Shown here: positions 54,267 through 64,000 of the stretch, piece by piece | Numbering within the stretch: the first letter of the stretch is position 1 | How the letters are laid out: each line of letters opens with the position of its first letter | NCBI RefSeq assembly: GCF_001613365.1 | Contig: NZ_BDCF01000010.1 | Location: 102,118 to 166,117 of the forward strand | Direction: 5' to 3' | Source of the DNA: Nocardia xishanensis NBRC 101358 | Lineage (GTDB): Bacteria; Actinomycetota; Actinomycetes; Mycobacteriales; Mycobacteriaceae | Length of the DNA stretch: 64,000 nucleotides | Notes under the pieces: model-generated | What the model was told of the DNA's origin: nothing | What the model saw: the letters and a program-made list of their open reading frames with translations, nothing else | The model's database searches: none | Translations under genes and position numbers: made by a program

Positions 54267-55397
54267 CTACCAGTCGGCTTCGGTGTAGCGGATGATGCCG
54301 CGAATGTTCTTGCCGTCCAACATGTCCTGGTAGCCCTGGTTGATCTCCTCCAGGCTGTAGCTGCGGGTCACCATGTCGTCCAGGTTGAGCTGACCGGACT
54401 TGTACAGCGACAGCAGGCGCGGCGCGTCCTGGCGGGCGTTGCCGCCGCCGAAGATGCAGCCCTTCACCGTCTTCTGGAGCATGGACAGCAGGAAGCTGTT
54501 CATCTTGACCTCGCCCGCGTCCATGCGGCCCATGGAGGTGACCACGAGGGTGCCCGCCTTGGCGGTGAGGATCAGGCCCTCTTCGATGTAGTCGCCGTGC
54601 ATCTCGCCCATGGTCAGGATGACCTTCTCGGCCATCCGTCCCTCGGTGGCGTCCATCAACGGCATGATGGCCTCGGCCATGCTGGCGTAGGTGTGGGTGG
54701 CGCCGAACTTCTGCGCCTGCTCCCGCTTCCACGGGTTCGGGTCGATCGCGACGACCTTCGACGCGCCGGAGAGCACCGCGCCTTGCAGCGCGCTCATGCC
54801 GACGCCGCCGATGCCCGCGATCACCACGGTCTCGCCGGGCATCACGTTGGCCACGTGGGTCGAGGAGCCGAAGCCGGTCGGCACGCCGCACCCGACCAGG
54901 CAGGCGACCTCGAACGGGATGGTCGGGTCGATCTTGACCACCGAGGTGTGGTGCACCGTCATGTACGGCGCGAAGGTGCCGAGCAGGCACATCGGGATGA
55001 CGTTCTGGCCGCGCGCCTGGATGCGGTAGGTGCCGTCGCTGATCGCCTGGCCGAGCAGCAGACCCGCGCCGAGATCGCACAGCGCCATGTTGCCCGAAAC
55101 GCAAGCGGGACAGCGGCCGCAGGCGGGGATGAACGACAGGATGACGTGGTCACCGACCTGGAGATCGCCCGGCACGTTCGGCCCGAGCTTGGTGATCACG
55201 CCCGCGCCTTCGTGGCCGCCCATCACGGGGAACGCCGGCATCGGTGTCGCACCGGTGACGATGTGGTGATCCGAGTGGCACATACCGGCGGTTTCCATCC
55301 GGATCTGCACCTCGCCGGCGACCGGATCGCCGATCTCGATCTCTTCCACCGACCACGGCTCGTCGATCCCCCACAGGATCGCGCCCTTCGTCTTCAT
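54267..55397 (-). CDS. NDMA-dependent (nicotinoprotein) alcohol dehydrogenase
   Basis: A 376-residue zinc-dependent medium-chain dehydrogenase of the NDMA-dependent type, in which NAD stays bound and electrons go to an external acceptor. Catalytic zinc ligands Cys40 (AGMCHSD) and His62 (GHEG); structural zinc Cys93, 96, 99 and 107 (ACGRCPACVSGNMALC). Cofactor site GIGGVGM and AIDPNPWKREQAQKFGATHT. The start gives MKTKGAILWGIDEPWSVEEI, normal for the group. It probably oxidises primary alcohols or lipid-derived alcohols. A KstR-like palindrome lies upstream, suggesting sterol-related control. Confidence 0.93.
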   Translation of the reverse strand: MKTKGAILWGIDEPWSVEEIEIGDPVAGEVQIRMETAGMCHSDHHIVTGATPMPAFPVMGGHEGAGVITKLGPNVPGDLQVGDHVILSFIPACGRCPACVSGNMALCDLGAGLLLGQAISDGTYRIQARGQNVIPMCLLGTFAPYMTVHHTSVVKIDPTIPFEVACLVGCGVPTGFGSSTHVANVMPGETVVIAGIGGVGMSALQGAVLSGASKVVAIDPNPWKREQAQKFGATHTYASMAEAIMPLMDATEGRMAEKVILTMGEMHGDYIEEGLILTAKAGTLVVTSMGRMDAGEVKMNSFLLSMLQKTVKGCIFGGGNARQDAPRLLSLYKSGQLNLDDMVTRSYSLEEINQGYQDMLDGKNIRGIIRYTEADW

Positions 55398-55458
55398 TCC
55401 TGTCGACCTCTCGCGTGCACAGTGTTTCAATGTGACTGCACCCACACTACGAGAAAAG

Positions 55459-55472
55459 TGGAACGCGTTCTA
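55459..55472. promoter_or_regulatory. KstR-like palindrome upstream of the alcohol dehydrogenase
   Basis: TGGAACGCGTTCTA matches TNNAACNNGTTNNA, the KstR (TetR-type sterol regulator) consensus, at every fixed position. It is 61 bases upstream of the start, so it could repress the gene. Confidence 0.5.
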
Positions 55473-55513
55473 GTACCGGCCCCGAAATTCATCGGTGCGA
55501 CACGACGGGATGC

Positions 55514-55527
55514 CCGAACGCGTTCTA
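55514..55527. promoter_or_regulatory. Second copy of the AACGCGTT palindrome
   Basis: CCGAACGCGTTCTA shares the core GAACGCGTTCTA with the site 55 bases away, but its first base (C) does not fit the KstR consensus. The spacing of about five helical turns could allow joint binding. Confidence 0.35.
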
Positions 55528-55539
55528 GAATTTGCGCGC

Positions 55540-56124
55540 TCAGCCGCGCACGTCGTGCACGTGATGGACGAGGTCGTGCGCGAAGTACTTCGCCAGCGAG
55601 TCGACGGTGAAGAACGACCCGTCGCCGCGCCGCACCCGCAAATCGCGATCCGCGACCGGCACCGCTTCGAACGCCCGCGCCGCCGCCTCGGCCGCGAGCG
55701 CCAGCTCACCCGAGACCGCCACAGGCTCCTGCATGTCGTAGCGGTCGGCGATCGCGGTCGCGTCCTGATCCCAATTCGAAAACACCGGAAGGCCGTCCGG
55801 AGTCTCGTCCGCGGTGAGCCCCCGAGCGTCGAAGGCGGGCACCCGCGGATCCACCGCGGCGGTCCGCGTGGCCACCGCCGTCCGGTAGGCGAAGATCCGG
55901 CACACGTCGCGCACGTGGGCCGCGTATTCCAGTGGCGACCAGGTCGACTCGTCCGGCCGACGCCGGGCATCGGGTCGTTCGAGCACCGCGCGCAACCGGT
56001 CGGCGCTGTCCCGCGCCAACGCGGGCACCACCTCGTAAGCGGTGGCGGCGGCGTCGAATCCGCATTCGGGACAGACGCGCTCCAGCACCCAGGTCCAGTT
56101 CTTCACGTCGGGAACGATCGGCAT
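55540..56124 (-). CDS. DinB-like four-helix protein
   Basis: A 194-residue DinB/MDMPI-type protein: a four-helix bundle with a metal site, often using mycothiol in actinobacteria. Candidate ligands are His in EYAAHVRDV and the His residues in FAHDLVHHVHDV. The start has CPECGFDA, a CxxC that may bind zinc. Substrate unknown (thiol-dependent transferase or isomerase). No sign of operon with the dehydrogenase, since two regulatory boxes lie between them. Confidence 0.87.
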   Translation of the reverse strand: MPIVPDVKNWTWVLERVCPECGFDAAATAYEVVPALARDSADRLRAVLERPDARRRPDESTWSPLEYAAHVRDVCRIFAYRTAVATRTAAVDPRVPAFDARGLTADETPDGLPVFSNWDQDATAIADRYDMQEPVAVSGELALAAEAAARAFEAVPVADRDLRVRRGDGSFFTVDSLAKYFAHDLVHHVHDVRG

Positions 56125-56196
56125 GCGTCGAAAATAGAGCTGGCCGTATATGAATCTCCATCCATATACGGCCAGACTTCGTCGAGATACGGTCCG

Positions 56197-57252
56197 TCAC
56201 TCCATCAGACGATGCGCCCGCTCGAACAGCTCCAGGGTGATGGCGTGCAGGAAGTCGCCGACCTGCTTGGGCGCCTTGCCCGCGAAGGCGCGCGCGTGCG
56301 TGCCCTCCAGCACGATGCCCAGCTTGAAGCAGGCCAGCACGGTATACCAGGTGACGTGGCTCAGATCGCGCTCGGAGAAACGGCCGTAGTGCTCGACCAT
56401 CTCCTCCGGCGTCGGCAGGCCGCCGACCGCGCCCAGCTTGCCCACCAGCGCAGCGCCGCTGGTGCCCGGCTCGGGCCTGGTCGCGATCTGCCAGCCCAGA
56501 TCGAGCAGCGGATCCCCGATGGTGGACATCTCCCAGTCCACCATCGCCGCGACCTCCGGCCCCTCGTAGGAGAACATCATGTTGGCCAGGTGACAGTCGC
56601 CGTGCAGGATGCCCGGCGTCCAGTTCGCCGGCCGGTTGCGGTCGAGCCACTCCCCGACCCGCTGCACACCGGGAATCTCCGGACCGGGATAACCCTCGTT
56701 GGCCGAATACGATTCGAGCTCGCCGAGCCAGCGCGGCACCTGACGTTCCAGGAATCCCTCCGGCTTGCCATAGTCCTCCAGGCCGAGCGCGCGGTAGTCG
56801 AGCGCGCCCAGCCGGGCGATCGCCTCGACCGCGGACAGGCCCATCCGCCGCCGGATCTCGGGGTCGTTCGCGTGCAGCTCGGGCAGCTCGTTCTGCGGGT
56901 TGAAGCCGGCGATCGGCTCCATCAGGTAGAAGACCGCCCCGATGACCGACTCGTCGGTGCAGGCCGCGACGACCTCGGGCGCGCGAACGCCGGCCCCGCT
57001 GAGCGCGCCGAGCAGTCGGGCCTCGCGACGGATGACCTCGTTGCTCTTGGCCCGCAGATGCTTCGGCCCGCGCCGCAGCACGTAGTCCCGGCCGCCGCGC
57101 TGGAACCGCAGCATGATGTTCTGCGTGCCGCCGCCCAGCGAGGTCACCCCCTCGAACGCGCCACCGGGCAGGCCCTGCTCTTCCATCCATTTCCCGACGA
57201 TCGCGAAATCGACGACCTCGCGATCCACTTCGACCGGTTGCGCAACAGACAT
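56197..57252 (-). CDS. Aminoglycoside/choline-type phosphotransferase family protein
   Basis: A 351-residue kinase-like fold protein of the APH family. Catalytic loop ILHGDCHLANMMF and the metal-binding Asp in VDWEMSTIGDPLLDLGW are intact, and the N-lobe Lys region is YVLRRGPKHLRAKSN. In actinobacteria such proteins are usually found with acyl-CoA dehydrogenases and act on CoA or lipid metabolites rather than antibiotics; here no FadE gene is adjacent. Upstream ATGs add residues that are unlikely to be translated; the chosen ATG starts MSVAQPVEVDREVVDF. Confidence 0.88.
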   Translation of the reverse strand: MSVAQPVEVDREVVDFAIVGKWMEEQGLPGGAFEGVTSLGGGTQNIMLRFQRGGRDYVLRRGPKHLRAKSNEVIRREARLLGALSGAGVRAPEVVAACTDESVIGAVFYLMEPIAGFNPQNELPELHANDPEIRRRMGLSAVEAIARLGALDYRALGLEDYGKPEGFLERQVPRWLGELESYSANEGYPGPEIPGVQRVGEWLDRNRPANWTPGILHGDCHLANMMFSYEGPEVAAMVDWEMSTIGDPLLDLGWQIATRPEPGTSGAALVGKLGAVGGLPTPEEMVEHYGRFSERDLSHVTWYTVLACFKLGIVLEGTHARAFAGKAPKQVGDFLHAITLELFERAHRLME

Positions 57253-57341
57253 GCCCCACATTCTGCACCACCCGGCCACGGCAACTGAAGGCATGTGACA
57301 ACAGTTCGCTCCGCGGGGTCAGGCGTAGGGTTTGGCACACC

Positions 57342-59654
<2,313 letters not shown>

Positions 59655-59660
59655 ATCCGG

Positions 59661-60161
59661 TCAGCGCCGCCGTTTCGGCGGGTCGGGCGGCGGTTCCTCC
59701 TCGCCGGGCCGCCTGCCGCTCAATCCCGTCACCTTGCCGAGCATAGAAATGCCGGGCAGCCTGGCGAGTTTGCCGAGCACGTCCTCGCCGAGGGCGATCA
59801 TCGCCTCCAACCGCGGCAGCAGCCGGTCGTAGGCCGCGAAGGCCGGATCAGCCAGCGCCAGCGTCCGGTCGAGCCGGTCGATGGTCGCGTTGAGCCGGTC
59901 GATGGCCATCGAGAGATTCTCGATCAGACCGGGCAGCTGCGCGGCCAGCTGGGCCGAGGCCGGTGGCAGCCGGACCGCGGCGTCGAAGGCGTGTTCTGCG
60001 GTCAGCTGCGCCGATTCCAGCGCCTGACCCGCCACTGACTGGGCCGCCTCGACCGCCGACTGCGCGGCCGCCAGGATCTCCGCGGGGCCGGGGACGCGCG
60101 GTCCCGCTGATTTCGGGGTCTGCTTCTTGCGGCTGCGGCCCGACCCCTTCGGGGTAGTCAT
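59661..60161 (-). CDS. Ala-rich helical protein of unknown function
   Basis: A 166-residue protein. A basic N-terminus (GSGRSRKKQTPKSAGPRVPG) precedes Ala-rich helices (EILAAAQSAVEAAQSVAGQA) and a Leu/Asp-rich helical hairpin (LIENLSMAIDRLNATIDRLD), ending in a Pro/Glu and Arg-rich tail. It resembles a phasin-like or apolipophorin-like coiled helix bundle, but this is speculative. It converges on the pabB gene with six bases between stops and is divergent from the TerD-HNH gene. Confidence 0.65.
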   Translation of the reverse strand: MTTPKGSGRSRKKQTPKSAGPRVPGPAEILAAAQSAVEAAQSVAGQALESAQLTAEHAFDAAVRLPPASAQLAAQLPGLIENLSMAIDRLNATIDRLDRTLALADPAFAAYDRLLPRLEAMIALGEDVLGKLARLPGISMLGKVTGLSGRRPGEEEPPPDPPKRRR

Positions 60162-60296
60162 GGCACTACTGTGCCCGACCGGACGCCCGAACACCGGTAA
60201 ATCCCCGACCGCCCGGTCTGTGTCGCCCTCGGCGCGCCCGCGTGCGGACCCCGACGAATTCGGCGTGTCGGAGGGGCGTGGCAATATTCGAGCACG

Positions 60297-62330
60297 ATGA
60301 AACTGAGCAAGGGCGCGCACGCGCCGGTACCGACATCCCTTCTAGCCGTGGTCGTTTCATGGCGGTCGGAGCATGTCGTCGACGCGAACGCGCTGTTGCT
60401 GGACGACACGGGCACGGTACGCACCGACCGGGATCTGGTGTTCTACAACGCGCCTCGGCACGTGTCGCAGGCGGTGACCCTCGACCAGGAGCCCGCGCCG
60501 GGGACCGCGCGGCTGAGCGTCTCGCTGCCGCGCACCGAGAGCGACGTACACCGGATCGTGGTCAGCGGCTCGCTCGACCACGGAACATTCGGCGACATAG
60601 CGGGTTTGACGGTGACCGTCTTCGCCGCCGACGGCCCGGTCGCCCGCTTCGACATCGAGGACGCCGACGCGGTGGCCGCGATGATGTTCGGCGAGTTCTA
60701 CCGCAGGGAGGGGCGCTGGCGGTTTCGCGCCATCGGTCAGGGCTGGAGCAGCGGCCTGGCCGGGCTGATCACCGAGTTCGGCGTCGCGGTGGACGATTCG
60801 CCGCGCCGGGCCCGCACGCCGCGCACCGCGGATCCGTTCGCCCGGCCGCACCCGGCCGCCGAGCAAGACGCGCGGAACGAGCGAGGACGCGCCGCCGCTG
60901 AACAAGACTCCGGGAACGAGCGAAGACGCCCCGGCGCGCACGATGCTGTTCCGGCGCGAACTCCACGACCGACGGCGGAGCCGTCCTCGCCGCAGGACCG
61001 GCATCTGCTTTCGGGAGCCCCCTACCCGCCCCGCTCGGTCCCGGAAAGCGCACCGCTCGGGGCGGACGTCGCAGGGCCCTCCGCGCACCGCGGTGGTGCC
61101 GCACTCCCCCGGCCCGACTTCCCGGCGGCTTCGCCAGGGTCTGCCGGAGCCGCTCCCTCGGTGAACTCCACGCCATCCGAACCTTCCGCGGGCGGACCGC
61201 CGCGCATGCCGCGGCACGTCGATCTGACGCGGCGGATCAGCCAACCGGCCCCGCCACCGCCACCGCCGAATCCCGGACGCGCCGACTGGCATCCGGATCC
61301 CGAGGACCCGTCGCGCCTGCGCTGGTGGGACGGAGCCGAATGGACTTCGGCGACCTTCCGCCGCACTCCGCTCGGCCCGCGCGCCTGCGCACGCTGTGGA
61401 AACGCGCTGCGACGCAAGCTGTTCGGCGGCACAGCGCCCTGCGAGGTCTGCGAGGCCGAGATCGAGGAGTTCCTCACCCACTGGCACACCAGAGCCTGGC
61501 GGGTGCTGATCGCGTCGGGACCGCAGGGCGAGCCGTGGGAAGCGCTGTGGGCGTCGCTGCGCTATCAGCGCATCGACGAGAACATCGGCCGCACGGCGTT
61601 GCGCGAGGTCGGGCTCAGCTACGTCGAGCGGCTGGTCACCTTCGCCTTCGCGGACGGCGCGATCCAGCAGGACGAATACGACACCTTCGAACGCGCGGTC
61701 GGCGAGCTGGCGCTGACCGGCCCGCTCGTCGAGGATCTGCGCAGGCGGATGCATCGCGGGCGCACGCTGTGCAGGCTGCGCGAAGGCGATCTGCCGGTGG
61801 TCCGCACGCCCGGCCTGCACCTGGACTCGGAAGAGAAGGTGCATCTCGACCTGGTCGCCACTCACGTGCGCCAGCTGGCCCGCGGGCCGAAGCTCACCGA
61901 GGGCAGGCTGATCGCGAGCAACAAGAAACTCCGCTTCGTCGGCAGCGGCGCGGGCGTCGAGATGCCGTGGTCGCGGGTCGTCTCGGTGCACGTCGAGGCG
62001 GGCGTCGTGGCGATCGCGGCGACCTCGGCGCGCGGCGGCGCGAGCTTCGAAGTCGCCGACCCCGATTACGTCGCGGCCGCGCTGGAAGGCGCGCTGCGGG
62101 TCGCGAAGCGCCTGGTACTCACGCCGGGGCAGCGCGACACGCGCAGCATCGCGCAGGAGGTGAAAGCCGAAGTGTGGCAGCGCGACGGCGGCAAGTGCGT
62201 CGAGTGCGGGAGCGGTCACTACCTCGAGTTCGACCACGTCATTCCGCTCAGCCGCGGCGGCGCGACCAGCGCGAGCAATTTGCAGATCCTGTGCCGCGCC
62301 TGCAATCGCGCCAAGGGCGCGCGGATCTGA
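60297..62330 (+). CDS. TerD domain protein with DUF2510, zinc-ribbon, TerB-like and HNH nuclease domains
   Basis: A 677-residue multidomain protein. Residues 1-165: TerD domain (calcium-binding, tellurite/stress-type), with DRDLVFYNAP and TFGDIAGL. 166-326: disordered Pro/Ala/Arg linker. 328-354: DUF2510 (ADWHPDPEDPSRLRWWDGAE). 364-385: zinc ribbon Cys364, Cys367, Cys382, Cys385. About 430-490: helical TerB-like segment (VERLVTFAFADGAIQQDEYD). 530-600: a beta-rich, PH-like domain. 625-677: HNH endonuclease, Cys634/Cys637, Asp646-His647, Asn661, Cys666/Cys669. It joins a TerD sensor to a nuclease in one chain and stands alone, without other ter genes here. Defence or DNA-damage role is inferred. 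Confidence 0.85.
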   Translation: MKLSKGAHAPVPTSLLAVVVSWRSEHVVDANALLLDDTGTVRTDRDLVFYNAPRHVSQAVTLDQEPAPGTARLSVSLPRTESDVHRIVVSGSLDHGTFGDIAGLTVTVFAADGPVARFDIEDADAVAAMMFGEFYRREGRWRFRAIGQGWSSGLAGLITEFGVAVDDSPRRARTPRTADPFARPHPAAEQDARNERGRAAAEQDSGNERRRPGAHDAVPARTPRPTAEPSSPQDRHLLSGAPYPPRSVPESAPLGADVAGPSAHRGGAALPRPDFPAASPGSAGAAPSVNSTPSEPSAGGPPRMPRHVDLTRRISQPAPPPPPPNPGRADWHPDPEDPSRLRWWDGAEWTSATFRRTPLGPRACARCGNALRRKLFGGTAPCEVCEAEIEEFLTHWHTRAWRVLIASGPQGEPWEALWASLRYQRIDENIGRTALREVGLSYVERLVTFAFADGAIQQDEYDTFERAVGELALTGPLVEDLRRRMHRGRTLCRLREGDLPVVRTPGLHLDSEEKVHLDLVATHVRQLARGPKLTEGRLIASNKKLRFVGSGAGVEMPWSRVVSVHVEAGVVAIAATSARGGASFEVADPDYVAAALEGALRVAKRLVLTPGQRDTRSIAQEVKAEVWQRDGGKCVECGSGHYLEFDHVIPLSRGGATSASNLQILCRACNRAKGARI

Positions 62331-62579
62331 GGGTCGCGACGTCGGCCCGGAACGTCCGAGGGCGGCGATGGCCGAGGGCGGCGATGGCCTCGGTGTGCAC
62401 GCAGAACCGGGATCAGCCGACGGCCGGATCGATGGGGCGACCGCGCCGCAGCGGGACAGCGATATCGGGAATCACTCTGAGAACCCTACGATTTCGGATC
62501 CTCTCTTGGCGAAACCGGGCGCATTCCCCTGCGCGCGGGCCTCTAATGGGTGGCACAACCGTACGAATGGAGGTCACCC

Positions 62580-63017
62580 ATGACGAGCATGTACGAGCAC
62601 GCGGGAGGCGAGGAGGCGCTGCGCCGAGTGGAGTCCGCCTTCTACGACAAGGTGCTCGCCGATCCGGTGCTGAAGTCGCTGTTCCCCGAGCGTCGCCCGA
62701 CCCATGTCGACCACCTCACCTGGTTCACCTCGGAATCGTTCGGCGGCCCGGATCGCTTCAGTCGCGACGTGGGGTTCGACTACCTCATCGCGGTGCACCG
62801 GCACCTGAACATCACCGACGAACAGCGCGAGCGCTTCGCCGAGTTGTATATGGCGTCGTTCGAGGAGGCGGGCCTGCTGGAGTCGGAGGCGTTCCGCGAC
62901 GCGGTCCGCTCGCACGTGGAGTTCGGCGCCCAAGTGGCGCAGCAGAACTCGCATGCGAGCACCGACGAGGAATTGCATCCGATCCGCGCGGTGCCGCTCT
63001 GGACCTGGGAGGGCTGA
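62580..63017 (+). CDS. glbO: Group II truncated hemoglobin
   Basis: A 145-residue truncated globin of the trHbO group. YEHAGGEEALRRVESAFYDK, PERRPTHVDHLTWFTSESFG and DYLIAVHRHLNITDEQRERF contain the proximal His F8 (in AVHRHL), and the C-terminal PLWTWEG is typical. Such proteins bind oxygen and are linked to respiration or peroxide/NO handling. SD GGAGG six bases before the ATG decides the start over an upstream in-frame ATG. The 249-base gap after the TerD-HNH gene holds nothing I can identify. Confidence 0.93.
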   Translation: MTSMYEHAGGEEALRRVESAFYDKVLADPVLKSLFPERRPTHVDHLTWFTSESFGGPDRFSRDVGFDYLIAVHRHLNITDEQRERFAELYMASFEEAGLLESEAFRDAVRSHVEFGAQVAQQNSHASTDEELHPIRAVPLWTWEG

Positions 63018-63081
63018 GCGGCCCGTCGCCCGCCAGAACGCACGCGAGCGCGCACCAGTGCCGGCGGCAGCCGGTCTCGTC

Positions 63082-63375
63082 TCAGCTGCCGACGACGGCG
63101 TTCATGATGGTGCCCGCGCTGGTCGCCACGACACCGCCGATCATCGCGCCCGCCACCATCTTCGGCGACTGCAATCCCGCGCCCGACCATTTCTCCCAGG
63201 CGAATCGGCCGCCCGCGTAGATGATGCTCGTGATGCCGGAGAGCATCGCGAACCAGGTCCCGTAGCGGACGAACTGCATCAGCTTGTCCGACAACGGCGG
63301 CGCCTCGGGAGTCGGGTTACCGATCTGCGCCAGGATGGAATACGTGTCCCCGACCGACATCAAGATCATGCTCAC
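63082..63375 (-). CDS. Small two-span membrane protein, paralogue A
   Basis: A 97-residue protein with two membrane helices (about 35-57 and 70-95), a short outer N-terminus containing GNPTPEAPPLSDK and a conserved loop GGRFAWEKWSGAGLQSPKMV. It shares 68 of 82 aligned residues with the divergent gene 216 bases away. The layout (short, two helices, Gly-rich) resembles VirB2/TrbC-like pilin subunits or holin-like proteins, but no clear family is recognised. It faces away from its twin, making a mirrored pair. Confidence 0.7.
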   Translation of the reverse strand: MSMILMSVGDTYSILAQIGNPTPEAPPLSDKLMQFVRYGTWFAMLSGITSIIYAGGRFAWEKWSGAGLQSPKMVAGAMIGGVVATSAGTIMNAVVGS

Positions 63376-63591
63376 TGTTGGTTACCTCGGGATTCACCGG
63401 TTTCGTGGCGGCCGGGTCGACCACCACGTCCCACCCATGATCCGGACGGACCCGGTCCATCGCAAGACGCTGGGGGACAGCGGCGTCTGCGCCACCGGCC
63501 CGCGGCCTCCGCGCCACGAGACGAGGTTTCTGCGCCACGCCCAAGAACCGGATACCATCCATTCAGCGATTCTCCTTGTCCCGAACCCGGA

Positions 63592-63879
63592 ATGAGCAGC
63601 ACGATGATCCTGGCCATCGCACACGACACCCTGGCGCAGATCGGCAATCCGACGCCCGAGGCGCCGCCGGTGTCCGACAAGATCCTCCAGCTCGTCCGCT
63701 ACCTGACCTGGTTCGTTCTGCTGTCGGGTGTCTGCGGCATCATCTACGCGGGCGGCCGGTTCGCCTGGGAGAAGTGGACGGGCGGCGGCCTCGAGTCACC
63801 GAAGATGGTGGCGGGCGCGATGATCGGCGGCGTGGTCGCCACCAGCGCGGGCACCATCATGAACGCCGTCATCGGCTGA
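63592..63879 (+). CDS. Small two-span membrane protein, paralogue B
   Basis: A 95-residue near copy of the divergent gene on the minus strand: from LAQIGNPTPEAPP to NAVIG only 14 of 82 residues differ, mostly conservative. The N-terminus differs (MSSTMILAIAHD). Two membrane helices, second one VAGAMIGGVVATSAGTIMNA. The two genes read outward from a shared 216-base region, so they may be controlled together. Possible pilin-like subunit of a secretion or conjugation system; uncertain. Confidence 0.7.
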   Translation: MSSTMILAIAHDTLAQIGNPTPEAPPVSDKILQLVRYLTWFVLLSGVCGIIYAGGRFAWEKWTGGGLESPKMVAGAMIGGVVATSAGTIMNAVIG

Positions 63880-63887
63880 ACTCGGAC

Positions 63888-63921
63888 GATCGGCTCGGCT
63901 CCGTCGATCGGCTCGGCTCCG
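63888..63921 (+). repeat. Short direct repeat
   Basis: Two perfect copies of GATCGGCTCGGCTCCG separated by TC, between the membrane-protein stop and the right-edge gene. Confidence 0.7.
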
Positions 63922-63932
63922 AGAGACGCGTG

Positions 63933-64000
63933 TCAGCTCGTGACGCCCGCGGCCCGCGCGGCGCGCAACCACTGCGGGAACTCGCCCAGCAACCTCGTGT
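63933..64000 (-). CDS. 3' end of a gene running out of the window
   Basis: Only the last 21 codons are visible: ...TRLLGEFPQWLRAARAAGVT followed by Ser and a TGA stop. The start lies beyond the right edge. It is convergent to the membrane-protein gene. The product cannot be identified from this stretch. Confidence 0.45.
   Translation of the reverse strand, partial: TRLLGEFPQWLRAARAAGVTS

Noticed and set aside
56197..57252. Aminoglycoside resistance kinase
   Set aside because: Although in the APH family, the length and motifs match metabolic phosphotransferases common in actinobacteria.

Overview
The window is GC-rich actinobacterial chromosome, almost certainly from Nocardia or a close mycolic-acid-producing relative. 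Gene order follows the Mycobacterium tuberculosis panB to accD6 stretch (Rv2225 to Rv2247 type genes), and a mycolate-type FAS-II cluster is present: aceE, mabR, fabD, acpM, kasA, accD6. There is only one ketoacyl synthase where M. tuberculosis has kasA and kasB. Codon use, GTG/TTG starts, many lipoproteins and dense packing agree. No insertion sequence, integrase, CRISPR array or prophage was seen.

Layout. 1-4 kb: a large partial protein of unknown role converging on a stand-alone caspase-like peptidase. 4-10 kb: panB, a lipoprotein, proline iminopeptidase, a CHAD protein, an RNB ribonuclease and small secreted or lipid-anchored proteins. 10.2-10.7 kb: the RNase P RNA on the minus strand with its own promoter and terminator. 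10.7-24.5 kb: hydrolase, SPOUT methyltransferase, Nudix and S1 protease genes, then the Rv2228c-Rv2236c-like block (RNase H/phosphatase fusion, zinc ribbon protein, Nif3, CobC, PtpA, SURF1, CobD), an ECF41-type sigma factor and alanine dehydrogenase. 24.5-35.9 kb: an accessory stretch with regulators (GATase1-AraC, TetR, HxlR), gamma carbonic anhydrase, an SDR, and a tight minus-strand series lipoprotein, SGNH hydrolase, acyltransferase, DNA methyltransferase. The methyltransferase carries a large array of 23-residue repeats and ends antisense to the TetR gene.

36-46.5 kb: the FAS-II/mycolate cluster on the minus strand with aceE, then a lipoprotein, a DUF3052 protein and the peroxiredoxin AhpE on the plus strand. 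A TTTTGT-N9-ACAAAA dyad upstream of fabD is a good MabR operator candidate. 46.5-49.5 kb: tRNA-Val(TAC), then a Mn/Zn-type ABC uptake operon with a DtxR-family-like box at its start. 49.6-57.3 kb: membrane and conserved actinobacterial proteins, two divergent serine hydrolases, an NDMA-dependent alcohol dehydrogenase preceded by KstR-like boxes, DinB and phosphotransferase genes. 57.3-64 kb: a PabA-PabB fusion, a TerD-to-HNH multidomain protein, a group II truncated hemoglobin, and a divergent pair of near-identical small membrane proteins at the right edge.

Functionally, aceE supplies acetyl-CoA to the FAS-II genes that elongate meromycolate precursors, with MabR encoded between them. CobC, CobD and the phosphatase domain of the RNase H fusion fit late cobalamin assembly. 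The most unusual items are the repeat-expanded methyltransferase, the TerD/DUF2510/zinc-ribbon/HNH protein, the caspase and its large neighbour, and the mirrored membrane-protein pair.
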